From assembly GCF_000346465.2 (NCBI RefSeq), contig NC_034014.1:20182367-20246366 (forward strand): a stretch of 64,000 nucleotides of DNA, in the 5' to 3' direction. The stretch is from Prunus persica (Eukaryota; Streptophyta; Magnoliopsida; Rosales; Rosaceae). Positions 10,694 to 22,557 of the stretch are shown here, piece by piece. Each line of letters starts with the position of its first letter. Position 1 is the first letter of the stretch. The translations under genes and the position numbers were made by a program. Below the pieces are notes generated by a model. The model saw nothing but the letters and a program-made list of their open reading frames with translations, did no database searches and was not told where the DNA came from.

Positions 10694-13600
10694 AACAAAG
10701 TCTTATATTGAACATTGAATCGACAATCCAATTGCTAGGGTTTAATAATAATTTACTTATTGATCACCAGTTTCTCATGAGCAAGCCTTTAAGGTCAAAT
10801 TATGATCGATTTAGTAATGTAAGAAATTTGAGTCAATGAGGTAACTTTTTGGTTTTTCTTTTCCTTCATAACAATGAGATCATGATGCCACAAAAGCAAA
10901 GCATGAATCTCTCGTAGAGAAATTGAATTTGATGTTTTCATAAAATGTAAGTAGTTTCCAATGAACATGTGCTCTTTCGTATTTTCAGTGGAGCATCTGA
11001 TGAAAGCAGCAATACATGGACTGCCCTTTATTGGACTTTATTTTCTGATTCAAAGAAATTATTCAAACATAATGATGAAGATGAATAAGCAATCCCCCTC
11101 TTCGACCAACTAATCATTGGAGCATTTGAATATTTGTGTTTTATAAAACTCCAAATTACAACTGTTCAACTAGTAATTATGCAAGAATCTTTGTGACCCT
11201 TTTCTCGAATGTTGGGGTACTTTAGAAAAACATCCACAAACTAGCACTAGATTTTATTCCCTGGCTTGTATTATATCACATGAGAGGGACTTTGAAGCAA
11301 ATAAATGGGGTTTTGTTCTACTTTCTAGCCTGGTTTTCTCCACTCATGTCCTTTGCCTTTCTCTTTCCATGTGTATGTTTCCAGATGATGACACAAAACC
11401 CCAAATTTTTTTTAAGGGTTTCGTTAAGGCAGACGTGTGATCCTTTATTTATATGGGCATCGACTAAAGTGAGCTTGCAACCTACTGATTAAGTTTTTTC
11501 TTTATATTTATAACAAGGTCAAAATAAAGCGAGACAGATTAAAGGGAAAACCAAACAATTTTCTGACAAAAAGATGGGGCTAATCAAGCTTAAATTGATT
11601 TCACAAAAAGAAAAAAAGAGACAATGATAGGACTATAATAAAAACAAATTATAAAAGTATTCAGCTATGGAAAGTACTTCTCTTCTTATTATGTAAGTAG
11701 GAGTTTCTACATTCCTGTCAATGACAATATGACATATGTACATAAATTTTTCTTTTTATAATTTTAATGAATAATTTTTACGTATATATATCAAATTGTG
11801 ATTTGGAAGAATGTATCTCCGTACAAGAAATGAAGCAATCAGTATCCTTCTCCTTTTGCCATTTTCTTTCTCACTGCATACTCTCTCTCACTATATATAA
11901 AATTGGCCGTGTCTTTGGGACCTGTCGTGCCCCTCAAATACCACTTTTGTTGTTGGTTATATGACAAATGGACAAAGAAGTGGGCCCGAGACAAAAGAAG
12001 GTGTGTGCCAACTCTGTCCGGGTCCATGTCAACCATGCCACGATCACTTGTTTTTTAGCATGTGGACGCATGTCAAGAATTTCACAAAGGAAGAACATAA
12101 TTAATTTTGAAGGCTAAAGACAAGTTAAAAGCAATTAGGCCCTTGTCCAAATTTACTATAAACTTTAATCGACACCAAAAAGTATAGTAGCTTGAGAACA
12201 TGAGTTGCTATCAGTAACAGAGAGTGTCCACCAAGTACAGAATGACTAATTGGGGATTTGAAGGAAGCATACAATGTGTCTTGTCAAATGTGTATCGAAT
12301 CCGCCGACCACTTACTATACTGCTGCAGTTTTTGTAGCTGCAGTTTTGGGGCAGATTTTAGCAAAATCTGCTTTTCATCAGTGGGGTTCACAAACAAGCG
12401 TTTGATTAGAGAGAGGAGCCTGAGATGGATGTTGTTCAGAAATTACCCACAAAAAAAGGAGAAAGATTATTGGTACTACTGTGATTAAGCTTGTTTGGGA
12501 AAGTCCCTGCTGAAGATAAGATTTTGCAGGCTAAAGTGATATCAGAAGCAGAATTTCTGGTTTCTAATATAAGTTGTCTAGGAAAAAAAAAAAACTATTA
12601 ATAGGAATAAATATGAGTTTTGGGGGTATTTCAGGTTAATTGGGAGTTTTAGTTTGGAATAGTAGTGCTCTGGTTAGTTTTCTTGGGTTTTTGGGGTTGG
12701 TTTCTCTGCAATTTTCTGTTTAATATATTAGCTACAAGAGACAAGCTAGCTAGTCATTTCAAAATAAAATAAATTCTATTTGAGATCATTGTTTTTACAA
12801 TCATACTCATGCTGTGAATTGTGGACTAGAAGTTGAGAACAATTGATGTTGTAAGGTAGCTGAGTCTAACCTCTAACCTAGATAACTTTGAGAGTGAGCA
12901 AAAGAACAACTCGTTTGTGTAGGTTAATTATTTGCCATGCTTTAGCGGGGGCTTGCATTGGAGGTGATGTGATTTGTCTACTTACAAGTTACAACTAAAC
13001 ACATTAGTCAATCAAAAACACATTTTTTATACATGAAAACAAAAAGGGTTTTTCATGAAATCAACTAATAATGTGAACATAGCAAAGAACATACTTTCAA
13101 CAAAAATGAAAACAACACCATGATGGACAAAAATGCCCCCTATGCCGTGTACCCCTCTCTCCTTTATCGATACCCTGTCCGCACCATGCCATAGGTGCGA
13201 AAGACTCCTTCAAAACCTTCCCGGTTCATTGTCTTGCTAGTCAAAACCCTAGTAACTGGGGTATAGTTGGATCCTTTCATCATATCACCAATCTTATCTT
13301 CTCCGATTTTAATACCCAATATGCATCATTATTGCATTCAAGAAGTTTCCATATGTTATTATGTGGAGTCCTTTCTTATTCTTTGATTTAAACGTTCATG
13401 TATTAGTGAATGGGAAAAAAAGAGTCAGTTTCATGTATTAGTGGCCTGATGAAGAGTCTTTAATTATGAGAGAGTATTAAGATGTGAGAGTGAGTTAAAC
13501 AATTACGATAAGAGAAGTCTTTAAATAGGTCTTTATTAATGTTATTTGTTGAGTTGAATTGAAATCAAAGATCCTATTCTCCCAAGAAATTAGTGTGTAT
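10694..13600. other. intergenic, no gene seen
   Basis: AT-rich DNA without convincing coding sequence. The part just before 13632 probably contains the remains of the 5' LTR of the old copia element described next, but I could not place its start. Confidence 0.5.
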
Positions 13601-13631
13601 TTGTATTGTTTGTTTCTCTTCTTCCTACAAA

Positions 13632-13908
13632 TTGGCATCAGAACTTAGTTGAAATACTTTCAATATGGCAAAGGCAAACGTAAGCAACGGGCACAATTTG
13701 GCTTCACTTATTCCTCGATTCAACAATGGCAATTAAGATTATTGGAGCAACAATGTGAAGGTGCTTTTAAAAGCCATGGAGTTGTGGAATATGGTTGAAG
13801 ATAATTATGAGGCGCCTGAAAATGAACATACACTCACTCAAAGCACAAAGAAATGTATTGTATTGAAGGCAAACTGAAAGAAGGATAGCAAGGCACTTTT
13901 CCACATCT
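13632..13908 (+). pseudogene. old copia gag, left part (split by CACTA)
   Basis: A tRNA-Met-like primer site (TTGGCATCAGAACTTAG) is followed by an ATG near 13664 and a copia gag start: the tract SLIPRFNNGN, then DYWS and an MELWNMVED block. Two stops interrupt it. The frame breaks off at the CACTA insertion and resumes at 27273. Confidence 0.8.
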
Positions 13909-13937
13909 CACTACTACAAAAAGTGAAAAAGACGACC
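13909..13937. repeat. CACTA 5' terminal inverted repeat
   Basis: CACTACTACAAAAA followed by GTGAAAAAGACGAC. It pairs with 27242-27269. Confidence 0.95.
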
Positions 13938-16900
13938 AGAAAACAACGACGGTCTAAGTGAAAACCGTCGTGGTTTATAAAAAGACGACGGTTCTAAAAA
14001 CACCGTCGTGTAATACAACCTTAGACAACTAAAAAATGGAGTTTCAAATGGCTGTTCAAAAACAACGACGTACATAATTAAACAACCGACGTCTATTTGA
14101 AACAGATTTCCGCAGTGTAAAATCAATGCCAACAAAGAACGGCAGAAGTTATGAATCGACCGACGTAGAAAGTAAAGACGACGATTTCAATAAAAACTGC
14201 CGTTTTTACTCATAAAATAAGACGACGAGGTTTTCGTATAAGACGCCGTATAATTACAAACAAATCCACGGCTTTAAAATACAAAATATCGCCGTATTAA
14301 ATTAATTTACAACGACGGAAAATATAAATATATCGACGTCATTCTCGTATAGTTCTACTACGTTATCTTTAAATCGTACAATAAAATTTATCGTCGTATT
14401 TATTCATTTTATACGTCGTACCTTTAATTTTAACGGTCGTCTTAATAAGAATTTTTGTTAACAATTTTTTTCTTTGATTTTCTTATCCTACGTCGGTAGA
14501 TCTACTTAATGACAAGAATTGAAATAACCACGACGGTTTATATAGAACACCGCCGACATAATCAGTTTTGTCTGAGATCCCAAGGGTTACGAAATCTTAC
14601 CAGATGGAACTCTGTTCCACATCATAATCTTAACAGATGACACAGATTTGCAAATATTGCGTCGTGTTAGTTTACAAATTCTAGAACATTAATTTCCCTC
14701 ATTTTAAATTTCCTCGGGAAAGAAAAATCTATTTATCACGCTTTGGAATTGAAAACTAAAACTGAAAGAATACGGGAAAAAAAACTCCATTTATAATTTA
14801 AAATTAAAATCCACGTCGGTTGTAGTACACTTAACGACGTTTAACAAAATAATCTACGTCGGTAATTATAAATCTACCGCCATCGTAACTTAATATAGAC
14901 GACGAGAAAAGACGACGGTAGAACAGAAAACCGCCGTTGTTTCAGTTTCTTTAACATATCTTTCTGCAGGACTTGTGTAGTTCAAAGCATTGACAATGTC
15001 TTCATCATATCTCCCAGAAACTACTGATTCAATTGCTCATGCTTTAGAGGCCATCTGAAGCCATTTCTATTCTTTATCGCATTCTTGAAACCCATCTTCT
15101 TCTTCTGAAGCTCTACGGATAAAGGAAGAGGCTATCACAAATCCGACGGATCTTCTTAGGCAAGAAAATCAAGCAGAGGATCAGGCACATCTGATCTTCA
15201 GATTTCCCTGAGAAGCGAACTTTCCTTCGACAGCGAGTGGAGGCCAGGCTTGCATCTCTTTTGATGGAAAGCAAGGAGTATTCAGAAGCACTAAGTGTCC
15301 TATCAGGCTTGATCAAGGAAGTGAGAAGGCTAGTTGACAAGCTTCTTCTTGTGGACATATATTTGATGCGAGTAAGCTCAATTTCTCTTTGAGAAAACAT
15401 CCAAATTATTATCTTTGAGACATGAGAGACTGAGAGAGGAAGAACTTGGAACCTTAAATGTAAACCGAAAATGAATGAAAGCGACAAATTTACGGCGGTC
15501 CTTACAAAAAAACCGCCGTTTAAATTGTAAAATCAACGTCGGTATGATCGACGTATATTACAGAAATCCACGTCGGTAAATTAATAAAAACGACGTGTTA
15601 AATAATATACCATGACGCGAGTTATTACTTATGTACTTTAATTTTTGAGTTTACTACGACGGTACCTACAAACTACTGTCGTATTTATTTACCACGTCCG
15701 AAGTTAAATGTACCGTCGTATTTTGTAATTTATACGTCGTAGTTATATGTAACCGCCATATTATTTTTTTGAAATGGTTTTATATGTAAGCAACTTTTCG
15801 TCTACTTGACTTACACATTTGTTGTTTTTATATTCTTATTTTATTTAAATCTGTCATCCAAAAAAGAAACTTTACATATTGCAGAATATTAATTTCCTTC
15901 GTTTTAAATTTCCTCCGGAAAAAAAACTCTATTTATAACGCACTGTAATTGAAAAATAAACTGAAAGGTCACGGGAAAAAAAATTCTATTCATAATTTAA
16001 AAATTAAAATCCACGTCGGTTATATTAAACCTAACGACGTTAAATGAAATGATTCCACGTCGAATGAAAAATATTGTGTCGTTTTAGTTAAAAACGACGT
16101 AGTTAAATGTAACCGCCGTATTATTTTTTTGAAATGGTTTTATATGTAAGCAACTTTTCGACTTACACATGCACTGTTTCCAAACCCGATTAAAAATTTC
16201 AATCTCCCAGAGAAACCTTTTCGTCTTTTTTCCTTGTCAGAGCATTGTCAGAGTTTCTCATCGTCTTCCTCTCGTCTTCTTCGTCGTCTCTGAACTTAAA
16301 CATCGATCATCTTCCTCTTGCTTTCATTGCACGCAAAAGGTAAGCTTTCATTTTCACTATTTTGGTTACTGTTTTGCATGCTCATACGTTTTTTGTTTGA
16401 AAAATCTTTTTACCTTTTTTCTGGCCAAAATCATTTTACTTCTTTCCAAGTTTGATAAAATATACAGACAAAGAGAGAAAGTTTCCAACTTTGAAGACAA
16501 CTACATCAACTAAATAAGACGACGGTAGACCACGACAGTTCGTCAGTTGTTCTAGCGTCGTCTGAAAATTGACAAAGTTGTTTTTAAAATAATAGTCTTT
16601 TTTTATATGCTTGTTTAATTGCAGGTTTGATTTCGCTGAACAATGGTTTTTGTTTTTCCCTTATTTGATAAAATATAAAGAAAAAGAAACTAGGGTTGGT
16701 ATCTAATATAGACGACAAAATATCTTATTGTTTTACGTCGTGTGAATGTTAATACCACGACGGTGTATTACTATTGACGTCGTATGAACATAAATACCAC
16801 GACGTTATATAAATAATAGTTTACCACGACGGTGTATTACTATTGACGTCGTGTGAACATATATACCACGACGTTATATAAATAATGGTTTTAAACATTT

Positions 16901-16980
16901 ATTACGTCTGAGATTATTTCATTGCGTCGTCTAAAATCATATCATACGTCGTATTTTTTTAATACCGTCGTTTGTGTTCT
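13938..16980. repeat. CACTA 5' subterminal motif array
   Basis: Dozens of copies of a short motif with core CGACGG, or its complement CCGTCG, many preceded by A and followed by T. Near the terminus they alternate in strand about every 20 bases, making head-to-head pairs. In En/Spm of maize such subterminal motifs bind TNPA; by analogy these are the likely sites for the TNPA-like product here. The array also has two larger duplications: 14655-14840 resembles 15870-16040, and 15738-15800 resembles 16105-16163. A host gene fragment interrupts the array at 14996-15403. Confidence 0.85.
14996..15403 (+). pseudogene. captured fragment of proteasome subunit RPN6 (PSMD11)
   Basis: The ATG at 14996 starts MSSSYLPETTDSIAHALEA, which matches the N-terminus of plant RPN6, the 26S proteasome lid subunit. 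After two stops the match resumes at SSSSEALRIKEEAITN and DLLRQENQAE. It then jumps over a missing stretch to SDLQISL, and after another loss to KRTFLRQRVEARLASLL, SKEYSEALSVLSGLIKEVRR and DKLLLVDI in another frame, ending in SKLxFSLR-like sequence near 15403. At least three internal deletions and several stops are present, so it makes no proteasome protein. It has no motif copies inside, and the element's motif array continues on both sides, so it is a transduplicated host fragment within the transposon. The upstream TTTCTGCAG at 14961-14969 may be a carried splice acceptor. Confidence 0.85.
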
Positions 16981-17010
16981 TAATGTTTTCCTGAAATATT
17001 TTCACTTGCA
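16140..17010 (+). promoter_or_regulatory. probable 5' leader and leader introns of the TNPA-like gene
   Basis: A pyrimidine-rich leader-like stretch at 16200-16339 ends in a good donor (AAAAG/GTAAGC at 16340). An acceptor (AATTGCAG) ends at 16624 and another (CACTTGCAG) at 17011, just before the chosen ATG. The motif array fills most of the DNA between. Start of transcription is not identified; this is inferred from splice signals only. Confidence 0.45.
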
Positions 17011-17025
17011 GTTTTGTCTGTTAAA

Positions 17026-20000
17026 ATGGTTTCTCAACAACAAACTAAGGATTCTGGCTCCAAGAAGCTTGGAATGGTAGCTCCTCAAGATAAGTCTTCG
17101 AAGGAGATGAAGTCTTCGAAGAAGATGAAGTTTGCTTCATCATCTGCTGAGACAGAACAAACCAGCCAGACAACAATCTCAGATGATTCAAAGACTGGTC
17201 GAGGTATGAGCACAATGCCTCGTGTTGTGAAGAGAAAGCTTCAGAAACTGAGGCCAATTGTTGAGTACAATAAAAGGGGGAAAGGTGTTGGCCAAGCACA
17301 TATTGAGATGCAGTCGTATATTGGTGTGTTGGCACGCTCCAGGATCCCACTTGTGGACAAGAAATGGTCCCAAATCCCCAAGGATATAAAGGAGCAGATT
17401 TGGGAAGCAGTTGACATGGCTTTTGTCGTAGGCCAAGGGGGCAAGACCTCTGTTTTAGCTTCTGCTTCCAAGAAATGGAAGGATTTCAAGTCTACACTAA
17501 CGAGGCATTATATCCTTCCATACACCAATGACAGGGAGAAATTAAACCAACCCCCTGAAACATATAAATTCATAGAGAAAGCACAATGGGATGCCTTTGT
17601 AGCTTCAAGGCTATCCAAAGATTTTGAGTCTGTGCATTCTCAACATGCACAGATTAGGGAGAAACTCGAGTACAATCATCGATTGTCTCGAAAAGGATAT
17701 GCTGGATTGGAGGATCAATTGGAGGAAACCATGCCTGGGGTAGAAATTGATCGATCTACCTTATGGAAGAGAGCTAGACAGGACAAACATGGTAATATCC
17801 CTGATCCAAAGGTGGCAGAGAAAGCAAAATTAATTGTAAGCCTACTATCACTCTGTTTTAAATTTTTATTAAACTGTGAATTATTCTTATTACGTCGTAT
17901 GTTATATTTTTCGTCGTGTGAATGATATTACCACGTCGAAAAGTTTTTAAAAACGTCGTTAAAGGTCTAAATAGGAATCACTATTATGTTTTCTGTAATT
18001 ACAGCATAAGACGTCGGTGGTTCATTTTCGCGTCGTGTGAATGATATTACCACGTCGAAAATTTTTTAAAAACGTCGTTAACGGTCTAAATAGGAATCAC
18101 TACTCTGTTATCTTTAATTATAGCATAAGACGTCGGTTGTTTATTCATTTCGTCGTTTTAAATAAATAACCACGTCGGTATAACTACCGTCGTGATAAGT
18201 TATAATAACGTCGGTTTATACGTTATTGCGTCGTGTGAAATTATATAATACGTCGTTTGTACATAAATAACCGTCGTGTGTTTTTTTGTTTATCTTTTTT
18301 TAGGATGAATTGCAGAAACAAGTCTCGGAAGGCAAAGTCAGAGTAGATGGCAGCAATGATGTGCTGACCATGGCTTTGGGCCCCGAGCATCCAGGCAGAC
18401 TGAGGGGAGTTGGTGCTGGTGTTTCCCCAAGGCAATATTTCAATTTGCCCAAACCACAGAGGGTGAGCTTTGACGACCGTTTGAAGGACAGTTTAAGAGT
18501 TCTCCTTCAAGAAGAGACTAAAAAGATGGAGGCTAAGGCAAGGGAAGAGGCCTTAAGGATGGAGGCTAGGACAAAACAATTGGTAGAGGCTGAGAGGGAG
18601 CATTTCCTGAGTCAGCTTTCCCAATTAATTCCCAATTTTGATCCAAGCATGCTTAAACCAAGAATTAGCCAAAGCCCCAAAAATCCAATGTCTGACAAAG
18701 CTAGCTGCTCTGGAGGTGATGTGAGATCCCTACATTTGGATGATGATACTGCCAAAATGGGGAAACATCAGCCAGATGAAGAGAAGGAAGAAGAAAAAAG
18801 AGATGAAGAGAAGGAAGAAGAAAAGGAGAAAGAAGATGAAGAAAAGCATGACGACAAGGTATGTTCACATAACTTTGCCTTTTTTATTTGTTTTTCAAAA
18901 TTTCAGACGTCGATATTTTTATTTAATCCGTCGTTTGTTTACAACTTAGACGGCGGAATTTTTTTAAGACGTAATAAAATATTTAAACGACGGTTTTTGC
19001 ACCGTCGTTTAAATGGTTTCAGACGACGCTTTATTCATAAAACCGTCGTCTTTATTGAATTACCACGACAGTTTTTTCACCGTCGTTTAAATACTTTTAA
19101 GACGACGTTTTATTACTTAAACCGTCGTCTTTATTGAATTACCACGTCATTTTTTTTATTTCTTTAAACAGGTTATTGAAGTTGGTGCTTATTCAAAAAT
19201 GGAGGCGCCATCTTCTTTAAAAACCCTTTGTCGTTTTGTGGAAACGACACTCCTGCCTGAGGATAAGACAGTCCAATTTACAATTGATAAGGAGGTGTTT
19301 GGTGGTGAGCGCGATACCTTCCTCCTGCCTGAAGATATTACACAATTTGCAGGCATGGAAGAAATTGGAGCTACTGTATTGGCTGTATATATGAGGTTTG
19401 TACTTCTAAAATAATAACTCGTTGGTTTATATATTGCGTCGTCTTAACTAACTAACCACGTCGTCTTAACTAACAACCGTCGTGATAAATATATTATAAC
19501 GTCCTCATCTATTTCAGTACGTCGTGTGAAATATTATAATACGTCGTTTTTTTATACATAACCGTCGTGTTTTGTGTGCTGACTTGTTTATATTATTTTA
19601 TTTGTTTAGGTACTTACACGATGTTTTGAAAAAAGCCAATATGTGCAGTATGGTTGGCTTTATCGACCCTGCTACAGTTAGTGCCAACTCTGGCACAATA
19701 ACTGAAAGATCACGACTCGTAGCAGCTCGACTTCAGAAGACAGACGGTGAACAGATTTTCATGATGCCTTACAATCCAGGGTTAGTCTCCTTAGGATTTT
19801 GTTTTTATGATTTTCAATAAATGACAGCTTATAAACTAACCACGTCGGTGTTTTATTTTATTTAGTCGTTTGAAACTACTAACCACGTCGGTATTTATTT
19901 ATCGTCGTGATAAATATATAATGTCGTCGTTAGCTACTTTACTTCGTCGTGTGAAATACTATAATACGTCGTTTTTGTAAATAACCGTCGTTTTTATATT

Positions 20001-20569
20001 AATTTTGTGCAGCCGTCATTGGATTTTGCTGATTGTAAGAGCAAAGAGAGAAACCGTCTATTTTCTGGATCCTCTGCCAGGAAATCGTGTGGTCGATGAA
20101 GAGGCCAAAAACATCGTGAACAGTGCTTTAAAAATATATAATACCCACATAGCCCGAGCAGGACGTAAAAATGTAATTTGGAAAACTCTCTCAGGCACAC
20201 CAAAGCAACCCAGCAATGTCGAATGCGGGTATTATGTAATGCGCTTCATGAGGGACATCATCATGGATCCTTCCTTGGGGTTTGAGAATAAGGTAAGAAG
20301 AAATTACCTTCATACATTTCACGTCGTTTTTTGTATTATCAACGACGGTCGTGTAAAATTAACGTCGTTGAATGGATATACTACGTCGGTTATGAAAAAT
20401 ATCGTCGTCTGTGATTGAATTTCTTTTTATTTATAAACCCTAATAGTCATTGTTTATGCAGTATGCCAAGGGAAACCAGGAAGCTTCATACCCCCAAGAA
20501 GCCATTGATGAAGTCCGGAATGAATGGGCAGAGTTTGTTTTCCAAATTATTAAACAGGGCAATTATTGA
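17026..20569 (+). CDS. TNPA-like protein fused to a Ulp1/C48 peptidase domain
   Basis: Six exons join in frame with GT-AG borders: 17026-17835, 18304-18858, 19172-19395, 19610-19780, 20013-20292 and 20462-20569 (2148 bases, 715 residues). Residues about 60-330 form the plant En/Spm 'Ptta' transposase-like domain, with YNHRLSRKGYAGLE, DRSTLWKRARQ and DVLTMALGPEHPGRLRGVG. Residues about 350-455 are a charged E/K coiled coil. The C-terminal part (about 530-700) is a Ulp1-type cysteine peptidase with the expected catalytic set: His589 (RHW), Asp606 (FLDPL), Gln652 and Cys658 (ECGYY). Such enzymes cut SUMO or related modifiers. The first part is expected to bind the subterminal motifs. Start: the ATG at 17026 follows a splice acceptor; the frame upstream has only a TTG. 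Intact as far as can be seen; expression is unknown. Confidence 0.88.
17885..18275. repeat. motif array in intron 1, with a 119-bp tandem duplication
   Basis: Intron 1 (17836-18303) is packed with CGTCG-type motifs. A 119-bp unit starting CGTCGTGTGAATGATATTAC at 17912 is repeated from 18031 with few changes. Introns 2 to 5 of the same gene (18859-19171, 19396-19609, 19781-20012, 20293-20461) contain the motif as well. Confidence 0.85.
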
Positions 20570-22557
20570 ACACTTGATATTTATGTATAATGTACCAATT
20601 TTCTCTATAATATGTAATGTAAAAATTTGTTGAGGTTTTCTTAAATAAAAAAAAAAACAAACATACAAATTGCTTAACCGACGTGTAATACTTTTCCAAC
20701 GACCTAATAAAGTCAATAACCGTCGTATTTTGTTGTTGCGTGTTTTAAACAAATACGACGTAAAAAAATAGTTAGACGACGTTCTTTGAACAATTGAGTC
20801 GTTAATGGTTTACAATATCTTCAATTTCTTAAGGGTTCAGGGTATAATCGACGACGTTTATGTAACGACTGCGGTTAAGTCGTAAAATATATATTTTACG
20901 TCGTATAGTTAAATAGCCGCCATGGTTTCTCATTTTAACGACGTCATTTTAACGACTTAGTAGTCTATTACAATTTACAACGTCTACAATTTATTTAACA
21001 CCGACGTGGTTTGTTGTATGGTAAGAATATTTTATTATTTTTATATCAAAATATTCAAAATAAATATAAAATAAATCAGAAAATTGAAAAGTCAACTCCT
21101 ATGAAGTCATTGATATATTTTCTTCCACATAAACCTTGAAAAAATTCATTTTGAATAACAAAAATTTAAAATGACCATCCAAAACAAAATTGTTTTGATG
21201 AGTCATAAAATCACTTCTAGTTTTATGGTTTAGGGTTTAGAGTCTAGGGTTTAGAGATTAGGGTTGTTATTTATTGGGGTTTATTTTTAAAGTATAATTT
21301 TTGGGTAGTCTATGTTATATGTTAGGCTTTAAAACCATAAAACCTTTTATAAACTTAATTTTTTAAATTGTATAATTTAATTTTATGGGTTTAGTGTATT
21401 AATTTTTAACGACGGTGGTTGGGTCGTGGAATACATATTTTACGTCGTACAGTAAAACATACGACATGGTTTACGCTTTAACGACGTTATTTTAATATGT
21501 AAGTCGGTTTATATAATTTACAACGTCTTTAATTTCTTAACACCGACGTGGTTTTTCAGTCGTCGTTATATAAAAAATTCAAAATAAATTTAAAATTAAT
21601 CCGAAAAATGAACGGCCTTACGTTCTTAATCCGAAAATGAAGTTTCCGTCGTGATATAAATTTACGTCGTACTGTAGAACTTTCGCTTGGTTTTCTTTAA
21701 CTTTCGCNNNNNNNNNNNNNNNNNNNNNNNNNNNNNNNNNNNNNNNNNNNNNNNNNNNNNNNNNNNNNNNNNNNNNNNNNNNNNNNNNNNNNNNNNNNNN
21801 NNNNNNNNNNNNNNNNNNNNNNNNNNNNNNNNNNNNNNNNNNNNNNNNNNNNNNNNNNNNNNNNNNNNNNNNNNNNNNNNNNNNNNNNNNNNNNNNNNNN
21901 NNNNNNNNNNNNNNNNNNNNNNNNNNNNNNNNNNNNNNNNNNNNNNNNNNNNNNNNNNNNNNNNNNNNNNNNNNNNNNNNNNNNNNNNNNNNNNNNNNNN
22001 NNNNNNNNNNNNNNNNNNNNNNNNNNNNNNNNNNNNNNNNNNNNNNNNNNNNNNNNNNNNNNNNNNNNNNGTCACGCAACATCTGTTATGTTGAATTGGG
22101 AATGGATTTAATTTTGTCGTATCTTTTAATCACCCTATGTTATGTTGAATTGGGAATGGATTTATTGTTTTCATGCTTGGTTTCATGTATATGTTGGTTT
22201 CTTGCTTGGTTTCATATATATGTTGTGTTCTTAATGGGTTTTGTGTTCTTGAAAATAAACTGAGACACGACGAATTTTAAGGCGTACGACGACGATTACA
22301 CGACGGTGTTTTTAAACTACCGTCGTTGTATTACTTATACACGACGGTTTTTTCATAAACCGTCGTTTGTATTACGTATAATAGACGACGTCTGTTGAAA
22401 ATCCGTCGTCTATATATGCCAAATACGTCTGTTTTTGATTAAAACCCGTCGTCTCTGTTGTTTATTACTTGCGATTAGATCATTGTATAATCTGCTATAG
22501 TGATGGTCATTGCCTGTATTTTCACTTTATTATAGATAATAGGTTATAGTGTCGGAG
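20570..22557. repeat. CACTA intergenic region with motif copies
   Basis: Contains the 3' end of the first gene (AT-rich, A run at 20646-20658), then scattered CGTCG/CGACG copies at 20680-21010, 21405-21680 and 22265-22455. Near 22290-22415 motif pairs face each other across about 12 bases and could form hairpins. A 30-base unit (CTATGTTATGTTGAATTGGG and on) is duplicated at about 22082-22163. The stretch 21050-21400 is AT-rich and empty. The promoter of the transposase gene should lie in this region. Confidence 0.7.
21708..22070. other. assembly gap inside the CACTA element
   Basis: A run of 363 N. It lies between motif-rich flanks, which are hard to assemble, so the missing DNA is probably more of the array. 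Confidence 1.

Noticed and set aside
14996..15403. A working RPN6 gene
   Set aside because: Stops, frame changes and missing segments; only a fragment of the N-terminal half is present.
21225..21270. TTTAGGG-like words suggesting an interstitial telomere
   Set aside because: Only a few irregular GGGTTTAG copies mixed with other sequence; no true array.
21618..22094. Open frames of 135-154 residues
   Set aside because: They run through the N gap and have no real sequence.
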